Of a DNA stretch of 64,000 nucleotides, positions 1-12,400 are shown piece after piece. Numbering within the stretch: position 1 is the stretch's first letter; each line of letters opens with the position of its first letter. A program made the translations under genes and the position numbers. This stretch comes from Voacanga thouarsii. Lineage: Eukaryota; Streptophyta; Magnoliopsida; Gentianales; Apocynaceae. The notes under the pieces were generated by a model. It was not told where the DNA came from. It was given only the letters and a program-made list of their open reading frames with translations, and did no database searches. The DNA lies in assembly GCA_026120185.1 (NCBI GenBank), contig JANUWF010001719.1, positions 3,372,501-3,436,500 on the forward strand. The letters are read 5' to 3'.

Positions 1-410
1 CATGATGTAATCCTCAATTAGATTCCATGAAGCATCATCTTGCTGTCTTATTACGTTTCATTTTGTTTGTTTAAAACCTCTTAAGTTTATTGTTCGTTAA
101 AATTGACTTTCTCTTCCAACCAGTTGTTTTCCATGAGTCATGAATGCTCAGATTGGGTCTTCTATGTTCAGTTTTAACTATGGCGCCCTCCTACTAGCCG
201 GTTCTATCTTAGGTATACCAAGAATTTGTAATTTATTTTCCCTACAATTCTTTATTCATCTTTAACCATGCTTAGTATGAAGTATCTTTGCTCTGGGGTC
301 ATATGTAATGCTGATGCAATACATAATCTGTTGTTTACCTTTTCAATTGCCACTTCTCTTTTAGCAATTTGAATTAGCAATTTTTTATTTGAAATGGAAA
401 TGTAATTGCT

Positions 411-453
<43 letters not shown>

Positions 454-2025
454 GTTCGAGTAATATATGTTTCTGCTCTTTCTAAAACATGTTGTTTCTC
501 TCTCTTTAGTGCCTTTATAGCCTCTGCACTGTGTACTTTTTCTCTCTTCAATGGCGTTGAGTATGCAATTTGCAAGTTCCAACAGTTTTTTGCATTCTCC
601 CAAAGTGAGGTAAGTAATAAAGATCAAATCTTTCTTTCTGAGTATTTCCATGTGTATGTCAGCATAGCGTTTTAAATGACACTAGGTTGATGCCCGTGCA
701 GACACACAGAGATATAGATTATATTAAATTGTTGTCTAGGAATACAAAGGATACAACTTGCATTAACATTAAATTAAAAAACCAAAATATTAATATTGAT
801 GTCTCTCTTTGTCTTAAGATTCAAAATCCATTTTCTTCAACAATGGTCATGTTTTGCATTTTCTTTGGAAAATGCTTTAACTATTGTCCTACAATATAGC
901 TATCATAATGCTTACGTTAACATGTAATTGTTATAAAAATGATAATGCAAATTTGTATGTATTTAAATTAGACAAATAGATAATGGACACTAAGAAGCAA
1001 AGGCACTTTGATAGAATGGATATAATTGAGCAGTAATTTTTCATCAAAGATTAATTTATTAGTCCATCATTTTCATTGAGCAGTATTTTTCCGCTTTATC
1101 CGCTTTGTCCACTTTGCCCTTTTCAATTTTCTATGGGGAGAATGGATGTTATTGTTCTTGAAGATAGAATTCTTACCTTTAGCTATACATATGGATCCAT
1201 TCAATATGGTCTCTTCAACATCAGAGCTCCGCAAAGGTATATACTGAGTACCCATGCATCAGATATTCTGTTTTTCATTTTGTAAAGCTTTTTTTTTTTG
1301 TTTATTTTCATGTGGGTTGAGATTTTTGGAGATCTATGAAGATGGGTTGCATGAAGAAGTTCAAGAGTCAACTTTTTGACCGTGAAAGTTTTTCTTACTC
1401 TTTAGTTTTTTATGGGTCTAAATTTCTTGAAGTTCATGAATTGTTCCTCTTTTGTCGGTATTTTTCTTTGAATTCTTTAGTTGGGAGTCATACCATGATA
1501 GCCTGTTGTTTCTTATAATTGGGATATTCTGATTTTATGCTGATTTATGTTATGAAGTTCAGAAAGTTTCCTTTAATTCGGTTGATGTTCATATAATCGT
1601 TTGTTGAATTAGTCTTATATTAACAAATTCTATGCAGTTCCTAACTTTATTTTGGTTTTTGTATTAAATGTAAAATGTGGTATTGTTGTTTGTATTTTGT
1701 TGGTAAAAGGAACTCATCGATTTGACTGTAAGATTGTTGTTGTAAATTATTATGTTGATGATCAAAACAACATGACAGTATGGGTGGATTTTCAATTATT
1801 TTTACTGTTGTTGCTATTGATATGCTATTACAAAAATCTATGACTATCTCTCATTTAATTATATATGTCTATGCTTTTAGACGTACTTAATCTTATACAG
1901 TTTAGCCTTTCCAAATAGTGGTTGTTTTGAATTCTCAATTACATGGCTCTTTGAAGTTCGCCATCCTATACTGTAAGTTGACCTCGCCCTTCTAATGCTG
2001 AAACTGTTCTAATTTTCTTCTTTAG
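1..2025. other. Non-coding stretch, no gene recognised
   Basis: AT-rich sequence with no open frame I can assign to a family. A stretch around 510-609 runs from an AG acceptor-like site to an AGgtaagt donor-like site and is open, but its translation is hydrophobic and matches nothing I know. A second open piece near 1143-1236 ends at a donor-like site and is equally anonymous. These may be lost exons of the gene whose single recognisable exon lies at 2026-2115, or chance. Near 681-705 there is a CTAGG word next to a short GC-rich word, which resembles a Helitron end in reverse orientation; I do not rely on it. Confidence 0.5.
413..451. repeat. (CT)n microsatellite
   Basis: Nearly pure CT dinucleotide run of about 38 bases. 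It makes artefactual Arg-Glu and Leu-Ser open frames on the two strands, which should not be annotated as proteins. Confidence 0.95.
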
Positions 2026-2115
2026 TTCTGACAGACTTGACTAATGAGACTGTGAAGTACATCTTTCCGTCAAGAAGGTTTAAAACTCGAACCTTAGAGG
2101 AAGCTTTGATCTCTG
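2026..2115 (+). pseudogene. Orphan exon of a SOUL heme-binding protein
   Basis: An acceptor (…tttag) at 2021-2025 and a donor (G|gtata) at 2116 bracket 90 bases that are open in one frame: two bases, 29 codons, one base. The translation contains the words TDLTNETVKYIFP and RRFKTRTLEEAL, which I recognise from the region just before the SOUL domain of plant heme-binding-like proteins (At3g10130/At5g20140 type). In the family the next exon begins with a VPDLET-like motif. I see no such exon downstream and no matching exon upstream, so this is probably a remnant or captured exon. The intact frame and splice sites suggest a recent loss or transfer. Function as part of a transcript cannot be excluded. 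Confidence 0.5.
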
Positions 2116-3240
2116 GTATAATTTTTTCTTTTCAAATATAGAGTTTAGAGTTTTTGGTTTTAACCCTGTGGTATGGCTTCCAATCTGACTACGACTTTAA
2201 AATCTTCCTATAAGGCTCTCTCTATATACTTCCGAAAATTGAAGTTGCTGTAAGCAGCAGAAAGGTGAGCCTGCAAATTTCAAATACTCCAACCTTAATT
2301 ATTGATTCAAGATTGTCTTACGTTCACTTTTATTTAATAGGTTCAATTTTCATTCCTTTTTTCTTCCTTGAAATATTTTGTAATAGTTTTCTGCTCTATT
2401 CATGTTTGGATTAACTTAGAGTTCTGATAAATATTTGAATTTATTTAAAATTAGTGGGAATCAAATGCCTTGGAGTAATTCCTCAATATCATGTATTCAT
2501 CATCTTCTGGGCTTTGCCTTGGAGTAAGGATTGAGGATTTCAGAGATGATTCGTCCTATAAGATCTTTTTCTTGGAATTCGTTTCCACCCCAAAAATGCA
2601 AGAAACTGAAAAATAGCCCATTTAGTATTTGAAATATTTGGTCATTATGTCTGCAACTACTGAAGCAGTAGAGGATGCACAACCAAAAAAATTGATCCCA
2701 CCATGGAGGGTTCTTCTGCAAAAGTGGAAAACGGCACCAAGGAGCCTTTACTTGAGGAGACTCAAGAAAAGAAGGAATCAAAGCCATTCCCACCATTTTA
2801 GGTACTCATTTCTGCCAAAAGGCTCATACTCAGAAATAATATTTGGTTGCATCTTCACTCTTCTTTTCTTTTTCTCATGAGCTAGGAGTTTATGTAAGCT
2901 GAAACTTTTTGTTCTCTATCCAAATATTAGCAATTGAGGCTGTTGAAGAGATCATGAGTTATGGACTGCTATCCAACATGATATTGTATTTGACAAAAGA
3001 CTATCCGGTGCAACACACGGACACCAACATAGTTTTTATTTTAAAGATAAATAAGGATTCATTTTGACCCAGTTTACTTTATATGAAAATTTGTTTATTA
3101 TCTAATTTTTTTTTAAAACAACTTTTGTAAGTAATTTTTGTCTGTATATTCTTGATCTTTAAGAATTTATTATGGGACAATTTAATAGCTACTCCTTATT
3201 TTATCGGAGTACTAAATTGTGCAATTACTTATGCCTCGTA
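2116..3240. other. Non-coding stretch with a possible short exon
   Basis: Mostly AT-rich and anonymous. A GC-balanced piece at about 2640-2801 is open in two frames. One starts at an ATG in good context (CCACCATGG, ATG at 2703) and reads an acidic, Lys/Glu-rich peptide of about 32 residues before TAG at 2799-2801. A donor-like AG|gtact overlaps that stop. It could be a coding exon remnant, but I cannot name a family. Confidence 0.3.
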
Positions 3241-3619
3241 GGGGTGCTTACGGTTCAGGACGATTTAGAAATTTAGAAATCTCTAATACCATATCGAAAT
3301 TTTGATTCTTTCATATTCTTAGTATCAATCTCGAGGACGGGACGGATATTTTTAGTTTTGGGATGGGATGGGACGGGACGGATATTCGGATATTCTGTTA
3401 TAATAGAACAAAGACAGTTTCAGTAAGATTTTCAGATATTTTTTAACATTTTTCACAAAAAAATATTGTTATCCACAAATTTAAAAAATATATGTTAATA
3501 ATTTTTAAATTTTAATCTAAAACAAAATTCTAAAATAAAATTGAAACAATCTATATAACACTTTATATAGTAATCTATAAAATTTACTTATATAATCCAT
3601 ATATATCATATAATACTAT

Positions 3620-3656
<37 letters not shown>

Positions 3657-3896
3657 TATAATCTATTATATACTATATAATTAGAATCACCTTTATCATT
3701 CTACAATTCAGAATGGTTCGGGATGATTTTTATACGGTTCGAAACGATTCTTAGTACGGATATTACATAAAAAAAATTTTGAGACAGTTCGTTTTGAAAA
3801 AAGTCAATAGTCAACTGTTTTTTTCAACTCTAGTTTTTTTCGGTCTGGTTATTCGAATCAGTTCTGTTATTCTCTAATCCTGTGAGTAACCATAAT
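3241..3896. mobile_element. Putative hAT-type MITE
   Basis: An AT-rich, partly palindromic 656-bp block begins GGGGTGCTTACGGTT and ends with a degenerate complement (AACCATAAT). It is flanked by gcctcgta (3233-3240) and ccctcgta (3897-3904), 7 of 8 bases alike, as expected for the 8-bp target duplication of hAT elements. The inside has (TA)n at about 3629-3650 and GGGACGGGACGG-type words near 3340-3380. It has no coding capacity. The terminal repeats are poorly conserved, so the boundaries are tentative. Confidence 0.4.
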
Positions 3897-3907
3897 CCCT
3901 CGTACTA

Positions 3908-4230
3908 GTACTCTCTCTATCCCTATTTATTTGTCACATTTAATTGCTTTACATATTTTAAGAAAAATTAGTTAGTCTCTTAAATTAATATAACTTTATT
4001 TGTACATTTCAAAATTACCCTTGGATTTAATGTTCTCCACAACTGTTTTCTTACTTTGTTTGTTCCATTTTCTCCTTAAAGTTATTACACTCCTATTTTT
4101 CAAAGCTAATAATACAAGGGTATAGTAGCAAAATTAACATTAATGGCACTTAAATTTTTTTAATGTGACACATAAAAAATACATTATAACTTTTCAATTG
4201 GGACAGATAAATAAGGACAAAATGAGTACT
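3908..4230. mobile_element. Stowaway-like MITE
   Basis: The start TACTCTCTCTATCCCTATT and the end GGACAAAATGAGTA are imperfect inverted repeats of the STACTCCCTCCGTCC type, flanked by TA. About 320 bp, AT-rich, non-coding. This fits a Tc1/mariner-derived Stowaway MITE. Confidence 0.55.
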
Positions 4231-4391
4231 TTTTACCCTTACGGAAATTTCTAGACAAAATTCAAATCGTATAATTCAAATTTCCTTAGTGTTCTCTGCG
4301 TTATTAATTATCCTTCTATCTACCACTTTCGGGTTTTTTTTTTAATTATATATTCTCTTAATAAATCAAGAATGTACAGCAAATTATAATA

Positions 4392-4755
4392 TTACTTATT
4401 CCGTCTCAAATTGTCTACCTTATTTAATTGATTACACAAATATTAAGATAAGTAAGTTTTTTAATTAATTAAATATTTTTTTCAATTTTTATATTTAAAA
4501 TTTAATTTATTTTCTATATTTATTAAGAAGTACTTGAATTTCAAAACTTTGATATACTCCAAATTATTTCTCTCTCTTGTTATTTAAATATGATCAGCTT
4601 ATTGGGAAAGAAATTATTTAATATGTTTGAAAAATAGAGTACTATTAAATATGAACAAATTTGGATTATTAAATCTTAATTTTCTAAAGAAACAGATAAT
4701 TTAGAACAAAAATTAAATTAGAAATGAGACAAATAATTTAAAACAGAGACACTAA
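4392..4755. mobile_element. MITE-like inverted repeat
   Basis: The left end carries TTCCGTCTCAAATTGTCT and the right end carries GAGACAAATAATTTAAAACAGAGAC, which are imperfect complements. The AT-rich interior has no open frame. It resembles the neighbouring Stowaway-type element, but the target duplication is not clear and the ends are approximate. Confidence 0.35.
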
Positions 4756-7332
4756 TTGACTTTTAATTTTTAAAACTAAATTTATAAATTTCAATGAAAA
4801 TAATTCAATTTTCTCCCCTTAAAACTACTTTTCAAATAACTATTATCATTGAGAAAACATTAATATCTACAAATAAAAAAAAAGACTAAATTACTCTTAT
4901 TGAAATTAAAATTTTAAGTAACTTTATAATTTAGTAGAGTAATAAATGATAAAATATAATAAATACATTATTAATTTTATAAAATAATAAATAACTTAAA
5001 ATAAAAATATGTAAATATATTATATTTTTTTGTAATATGTGTAACAGAGCGTGGTGATGTAGGTTCCTTTCGTGATTCTAAATTTTGCAAATCAGCATCG
5101 GGTGTCTGAAAACTTGTCTGCATAATAAAATGATGGCGATCTTCATTATTGTATGAAGTATCTCGAATAGTACACAGTATATTTATCATGAAAGGGGACT
5201 ACCGGAGAGAGAATAGAGATGCTCGAGAATTGTTCTGATGAATGTCGAACACTTTCTTTTGGAAAACTGGCTTCTGGGTATCAATAGCAAGTCCACTAAA
5301 GCAACCAGGGTCTTCAATCAATATTCAAAAGATTCAGCAATGCCGATCTCTTCCTTAAAAGATTTAACAAAAGATAATGCCCTGAGCTAATCTTTAAATC
5401 AACATATATAGAGCAGCAAAGCCAGTAGAAGGGTAGATGGCTGGACTGCTTGTTGGTGAATATGGATGTTTCAGGAGAGTGTAATGTAATAGAGAAAGAA
5501 AAATTTTTGAGACGTGTATATCACTCTCGTTAAGGTATTATTTGTCCTTTCCTACTACACAAAATATTTGCTAAAGAGTTAAGGGAAGTTAGCTTTAGGA
5601 TACAATACAAATGTTTTAAAAAAAAGATAGCAAATAGTTTGATTTTCCCCCAATAATGATCAATAATAAAATAAGTTAGAGATGAGACATGCTATTTATA
5701 AGAAAATTATTTTCTCACTAGTCATAACTATTTACTAATGATTAGTCTTGTACCACAAGACATAACTTTGTACAAAGGATCATAACCTTTTACTATGATA
5801 AGCCATGTTTTCACAAATCATAACCTTTTACTAATGATTAGTTATACTTTCACAAGTCATAAATTTTTATTAATGTTATACACACCTTTTGATTCAAAGT
5901 AGATGATGTTTCTTATAAAAAAAATATCAAAACATGATGCATACATTATAAATTGTCTCTTTTAACCTTTCATTGACAAATTATCTCCAACGCTGCTAAC
6001 TGCAAACATGATTACCGGACTCTCTTGTTGAAGGTGAATAGTCGAAGCCAAGTCCATTATTCAAGTGCTGAGTAGAAGACTTTCTGAAGCAGGAGATTTG
6101 GCAGATATTATTAAGACAGTGTGAGCAACACTAGCACTAGCGTGCATAGAGTTGGGCACTTTGAGTCCGGCAGTAGGAGTAACGAAAGAGATGCCAATGA
6201 TAGCGAACCAAAAATAGCCATGCTGTTGTCAATAACACTGGCATATAAAGGAGGAGAGCAGTTCGATGATGAAATCTTTTACTTGATTAAGTATGAAACG
6301 CAGTAGACAAGCAAACTCTAACCATAACCAATATGATTCTTGGGGGGCAAAATGGCTCGTCTCTAGTTTTAATAACATTGAAGATTTTTTAGTATTTTAA
6401 TTGTATTAGAACACGTTATTTATTAATATTTTATATAGTTATAATTTATTTATAACATCTTATTTTTCTCATTATGAAAGGTCTACTTTAATAACTCTCT
6501 TATAATTGAAGTCTTATTTTAATCTTAACCGTTAAATACAAATACCAAAATTTTCAGAAAATGGGTCTGTTTTTCGGAGGAATTCCGACAGTGGGGCTGC
6601 CTCACCCGATTTTTCATTTGTAGTGAGGTTGTATTCATGCGACCATGAAAAAATAGGTTGCATGAATGCGACCATAACCTTCTTTTTTCCCCACAAAACG
6701 GAATATTAGGAGAAAAAAAAATGACATGCGACCTTCAGGTCGCATTAAGATAGCATCATAGCGCCACATCAACGCATTCTTCCTCATTTCTCCGAGCTAC
6801 ATCCCGCAATCTTCCTCTTTCTTGAGCGATTCCACCGCTAGCGACCTCTATTCCTGGCGACGCAGACGTGCCCATCCTTTGCTGCGGCTGTGCATTTGTT
6901 CTGTTGGGCGAAGAGACCAATTTTTCAAGGTAAAATTTTCTAGAACATTGTATAAAATTATATTTGTTTGGGCTTTAAAATTTGGTTCTACACATTGAGT
7001 ATATGATATTTTCTTTCAACTCGATGTTGCAATTACACTATTATTTTTGGGTAAACAATTTATTGCGTAGTATTAGATAGTGATAGTGATTTGGAGCAGC
7101 GAAAGCCATTGTAGAAACTTCCAAGCTTTGAGCCTTAATTAGATAGTGATTTGGAGTCCGGTTGAAATGAATTTAGTGCCATGTGATCCTTTCAACAAGA
7201 ACTTCTCATATATCAATTTAGATTTTAATTTTGGTAACATTCTTCAAAATTCAAATTTTGTTTAGTTGTAATTTTGAAAGAAGATATTTGTGTATTATTA
7301 GTGTACCTCTAGTTTTATCTAAAGAAAAATTT

Positions 7333-7334
<2 letters not shown>
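4756..7334. other. Non-coding stretch, no gene recognised
   Basis: Two higher-GC islands stand out in AT-rich sequence. One, 5040-5470, is open on the minus strand over about 70 codons (to 5189). The other, 5990-6305, is open on + for about 61 codons. Neither translation belongs to a family I recognise and neither has convincing splice sites, so they look like gene remnants. At 6540-6930 a GC-richer segment repeats the word ATGCGACC three times and contains the perfect 8-bp inverted repeat TGCGACCT-tc-AGGTCGCA (6727-6744). It precedes the retroelement and mobile-domain fragments that follow. Confidence 0.4.

Positions 7335-7387
<53 letters not shown>
7335..7387. repeat. (ATT)n microsatellite
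   Basis: About 17 tandem ATT units. The poly-Asn frame on the minus strand is an artefact of this repeat. Confidence 0.95.
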
Positions 7388-7800
7388 GATTGGTGATAGT
7401 AGAAGTTTTTACTGGATTAGGTTGTGTAGTTTTTTTCATCTTCGATTTTTTTATGTTAAAAATTCTGCTGTCTTTTGTTGTTTATTTTTATACTTTCCTT
7501 TACTCACTGCTTTGGTGTCATTGGTTTGTTCCTATTTTTTAATTAGCACTTGAGCAATACTTTTGATCTTGGGATATATTTGTGATTTGTGCTTAGCTTG
7601 GTTTTTTGCTCTCCTTGGTAGTATATTTCCCAATAAAGTGGTTTAGAGCTAAGTTAATCAATTGGCTAGTCTGACTAATTAAAAATGATGATTTATAGAA
7701 TGGGTGCACGATTTTAACACTGAATATGTCAAATTGCTCAAAGTGGAAGCTTAGAATGGAATATCATTTATATTGTAGAAATTTATTTTAGCTTGTTCTA

Positions 7801-8120
7801 GTGGATAAAATTAAACCATTTGATATAAGTGATGAAAAATGGGTTAGTATTTACAGAAAGACGATGGGTAATATTAGAAAGTGGATTGGTCACAGTAGAT
7901 TCCAACATTTTGTGAAGGAGATTAGAGTTGATGTGCTATGGGAAAAGTTTGAACGTATGTTTGACAAGAAAATTGGAATGAACAAGTCTTCTTATTTGAG
8001 AAACATTACTCGATTATGATACAAAAATGGTGCTGATATGAGTGACTATTTAAGTACCTTTCAGGGATTGATAAACTAAGTAACTTCATTGAAACTGTAG
8101 CATAGAATGAAGTACAAGCA
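7801..8120 (+). pseudogene. Ty1/copia gag (UBN2) fragment, broken
   Basis: A frame of 72 codons continues past in-frame stops to about 8120. It reads the pattern of copia gag polyproteins: a start like KIKPFDISDEKW, then LWEKFERMFDKKIGMNKS, then after a stop a segment like DYLSTFQGLIN. In intact elements this region binds RNA and builds the particle. Here it has at least three in-frame stops, no protease or later domains follow, and no LTRs were found nearby, so it is an isolated relic. Confidence 0.7.
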
Positions 8121-8206
8121 ACTTAAGATCTTTAACCTTTGACTGCTAATCATACGCATAGATACAATCGTAGTTTAATTATGTGATTCTAATTTAAATA
8201 GGTACA

Positions 8207-9061
8207 ATGGATCACATGCACATAGATATCCATCTAGAGCCTCTCGTCGACGGTTTATTATCTTTTCAGTCGAGTTGTCGTTCGTCTTTGGTATGGTCTG
8301 GTGATTAGCGTGCTTGTAAGATTCCATTAGTGTATAGACGATACGATTCCTCATTTTGGGAGCTTACGCCCTTTTCCGGTAGAGTGGCGGAATTAGTGGA
8401 TAAGGCTGATTTTGGTGGAGTTAGGCGAGTTGGACATATTCAGGTTGATCATGCTCTCGTTACCGCACTGCTAGAGCGATGGCGTCAGGAGACCCATACA
8501 TTTCATTTCCCTTTAGGAGAGGCTACGGTAACACTGGAGGATGTTGCGATATTATGGGGCCTTAGGGTAGATAGGGATCTGGTGATAGGGCCTCCTTATC
8601 ACTATAGTAAAGTTGACTGGATTAACCTTTGCGATGGACTGCTTAGCATTAGGCCACAAGCCGAGGACATACGGGGAAATAAGATTAGGAAGGGTCCTAT
8701 TGAGGAGGCCTTGGAGTTTCCTTTGACTGATTATGCGATTGATGACATCGTCATGCAGCCTGCTTGTTGTCTTATCTTCCTATTGATTGGGGGGCTACTT
8801 TTTTCTGATAAGTCAAGGAACCTACTTCACTTGAGATACTTATCTCTCCTCGAGGATTTCGAGGCATGTGGGATACTCAGTTGGGGTAGTGCTGTTTTAA
8901 CATTCCTGTATAAATGTCTGTGCCACGCTTCTATCGGGTCGGTTTCTTCCCAACAACCCCTGCCACCCCTACTCCCTATTGCTCCTCTCTCCCTCCCTTT
9001 TCCAAATCCATCGCTTCATTTCTTCTTCCTTCTCACTGTCACCATTGCCCGTGGCACCTAG
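8207..9061 (+). pseudogene. Plant mobile domain (MAIN-like) gene, disrupted
   Basis: The frame from ATG 8207 reads an N-terminal segment (PLVDGLLSFQSSCRSSLVW), hits a TAG at 8306-8308 after codon 33, then continues open to 9061. The body carries plant mobile domain (PMD) hallmarks: WELTPFSGR, LVTALLERWRQETHTFHF, GEATVTLEDVAILWGLRV, and HLRYLSLLEDF followed by WGSAVLTFLYKCLCHA. PMD proteins include MAIN/MAIL1, which act in nuclear gene silencing, and are also carried by transposons. After about residue 243 from the ATG (near 8935) the family resemblance stops and a Pro/Leu/Ser-rich tail of unrelated sequence follows. So the gene has both a premature stop and a 3' truncation or fusion. A transposon-borne copy is more likely than a host gene. 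Confidence 0.75.
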
Positions 9062-9490
9062 AATGGCTTTGGCGATTCAAAAGCCATGGAATGAGTAAAG
9101 TTGATACCTTTAAATTTCAGATTACTCGTTCTATATCCTCTCTTCTTCCTTCCTAGCTATTGTTGTCCTCGCCTACAGTACCACACAACAGTTGTCATCT
9201 TTAGTTTTTCTTTCAAGTTTTTTTCCTTTTTTGAAAATTTTAAAAAATATTTCAATACAATTTAGAGTTTGGTTCTATAGAATAGACATATTTGAGAGAA
9301 AGAGAAGAAAAGGAAAAAAAAAAAAAGCAGACGGTGATGGTTAGGAGGGAAGGTGAGGACATTGGTAGGATAATCAAGATAATGAATAGAGATTGTGGAG
9401 GTTGAGTGAAGAGTAAAATAGTCTTTTAAGATAAAATTGAGCTGATAGGAGGAAAATAGCTCTAGCAATATCTCCAGCTCGATGTAATTA
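9062..9490. other. Non-coding spacer
   Basis: Sequence between the PMD relic and the gypsy element. It has CT-rich and A-rich tracts (a poly-A run near 9315) and no open frame with family resemblance. Confidence 0.5.
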
Positions 9491-12400
9491 TGTAACACCC
9501 TACTATTTCCAATCACGATGGACCTTGCCTTCTTCGTGGGATGTTGCCCCATCTGAACTCCAAGACAAAGGGTTTTTATAATGATTTATAACTCAAACAT
9601 ACATATCTCAGATGCATTCATAGGAAAATCCATAAGAAATATATAGATTTCGAATCTTCATACAATATTTCAAACTTAAAACATATAATACAATACTTTG
9701 TATTGCTTTTTTCTACCCCATCACACTTTTGTTGTGCTAAACTATATAACGGAACCTAAAATAAAAAATATATAAAGAAATGTGTGAGTACAAAACACTC
9801 AATAAGTCTCGTGTGTACTGGTGATTTTCCATTAAAACAAGTAAAAGGGTTTCATAGTAATTTTTCAATAAGACAATTTGTAAATAAATGAGATCTCATC
9901 ATTGAAATAAAACAGAAACTTTTTTCACATGGGGATTAATGGTCCTATACACGAATTACTATTCTTATGCAGAGACTATTTTTGTTACACAAAGAATAAT
10001 ATTCTCACACAAAGTTTTCTTTGCTCACATAGAGAATTATTTATCTCACAGTATTCATGTTGAGAGACCCATAAAATCCATATTTCATAAAACAATTGAT
10101 AAGAAATACGTATATGCCAATTTTATAGAAAATCACTAGTCAAACAGTATTTTTTAAAACAAATGAGACTAACCTCATCTAACTAATTTCCCAAGTCAAG
10201 CTCACCTAAATGAATGAGCAAAATCAACCTTCAAAGTTCTACCAGAGTCTTCTCATTTCTCTTCTTCTTACTTCGGTCTCTCTCTCTCTTTTTCCTTTTC
10301 CTTTCGGCCTCCCTCTCTCTTTCTCCTGAATTCTCTTTTATAGTCTTCCTTTCCTCTATTTATAGTTGTTATAAGGGGCTTATTTAGGAAGCTTATGTAA
10401 GATAATAGAAACTAGCAGAAACTAATAGAATTAAGTAGAAAGTATTAGAAGTTTATGGAAATAAGTGGAAGCTAGTGGAACTCCATGGAAGATGATGGAA
10501 GGTATAGGAAGTTTCTTCAGATTATTAAGTGTAATGAGTCATTTCTTGTGACACTCCACCCTAAATGCCCCTATAAATGGGGAAATATATGACCCATATA
10601 GCATGAGCATTTTTGCATGTAGACATATTTAGCATGGCATAAATAAATTTGCTTGAGTATGATTGTGGGAGAATTGTTGTGCATTAGTGATGTTTAATAA
10701 ATCGTTATTTGAAATAAGGATTTGTAAAATATTATAGTTTTAAACTGTTTATTAATTATTAAATAATCACAAACACACACACACACACAAATTTAAAATA
10801 TATTTGTGTATTTGTTATATATTTATTAAACACTTATTGTATATTTATTTTATTGATTTGAGTGTGTATAAATTTTAGATAGTATTTAGATATTAGACTA
10901 GCAAGAATTTTATTTTATTTTATTTTATTTCGAGAGAAATTGATTTTTCTTACATTAAATATTTATTTAAGTTAGAAGAAATATTTAGCGGGAGTTACTA
11001 TGCTTCTAGAAACTTAGTTAGCCACCACCTAGGATTGGGAAGAGGAGAAAAGCCCAATTCTTGCATAATTGAAAAATTATTTTAAAAGGGATTTAACATT
11101 TATTTTTTTCCCAATCCTTTATTGCTTAGAAAAATATAGAGAAAATTCCTTCCTATTTTTCCTCATGAGTGCCGCCACTTGGGGCTTCCTTAATCCCTTA
11201 GGATTTTGGTTTATTAATTAATTGGAGCTTTTAATTAGATAAAATCTTTAGAAAATAGGTTTTCCCCTTAATTCTTTTCCTATTTCCTAAATCTATTAAA
11301 ACTCACACATATAAAACCTACCTAATCAGATTTTTATGAGTTTTTCCCATACCCTAGTCATCACTCCCTCTCTCCCTCTTCCCTCACATGAAATCCTCCC
11401 CCTCTTTTGGCCAAAGTTTAATTATTCGGCTTACGGAAAAATTTCTGCACAAAGTCGCAACTTGGGAGCATTGTTCTAAGGTCAATTCGTTGATCTTCTT
11501 GGTGGTAACAGAAGCTAGAAGTCACCAACCCCTCCCTCTAAGGTTGCTTGAGTTATGTAAAGCAAGAGATAACGATAAATTATTCATTTTCTTTGATTTT
11601 CTTGACTGTCGTCGATAAAAGGAGAAAAATTAGGGTTTTGGTTTTAAAATTTTGATCTTATGTGTTCTTCGCGTGTAATCTGATCATTATCATTAGATTA
11701 TACTTAAGTATTAAAAAGAAACAAGCTTTTAAGAGTTTTGATGGAAATAATACATTTGATGAAATTTGAAAAATTGTTGATGCCCTAAAATTAAAGCAAA
11801 ATAAAATAGCAAAGAAGTTATTATTGCAAGGGCTTTTGAACTTATTTACTATATATATTTAGAGTGTGATTTATGCTAGAGTTCATGCAAGAAAACCTTT
11901 ATATTGATCTCAGTAATTTTTTTTAAAGCATGAGAAAATAGAGTGTTCTGTTTTTACCAGTCAGTTAAGTTGCGTGGGTAATTTCGTGTAGAAAATTGCT
12001 GAATTGGGAAAGGTCAAAATAGAGAAGTTGTAGCCTATATGTATAGAAGTTTTCTATAACATTTTGTAATTTTCTGATGAGGGGTTAATGAGTTATGAAT
12101 TTTTCTTTAATTCTGGACAGAAAAGTACAGTAGTGAAAATAAATAGTCTGGGCATAATTGGAGCTTAATTTGCATGCAAGACCACCTGAAATCTGTTTTA
12201 TATGTATTAAGGTGTATCTTTGTAAAATTTGAGGTCAATCCGAGAAGCATTCATAGGTAATATGGTTTTGGAAAAATTGAGATACCTTACTAGAAATTCT
12301 GTTTAACCTAGGAAAAGTTAAGAAAATTTTCTATTATTAGCTCATATGTGTTTCTTATGTGTAACAATGGTGTAAGAAGTTATTGGGATGTAATAAAGGA

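Noticed and set aside
252..651. Arg/Glu-rich minus-strand frames and a Leu/Ser-rich plus-strand frame
   Set aside because: They are the translation of the (CT)n microsatellite with no independent support.
7251..7439. Poly-Asn frame
   Set aside because: Produced by the (ATT)n repeat.
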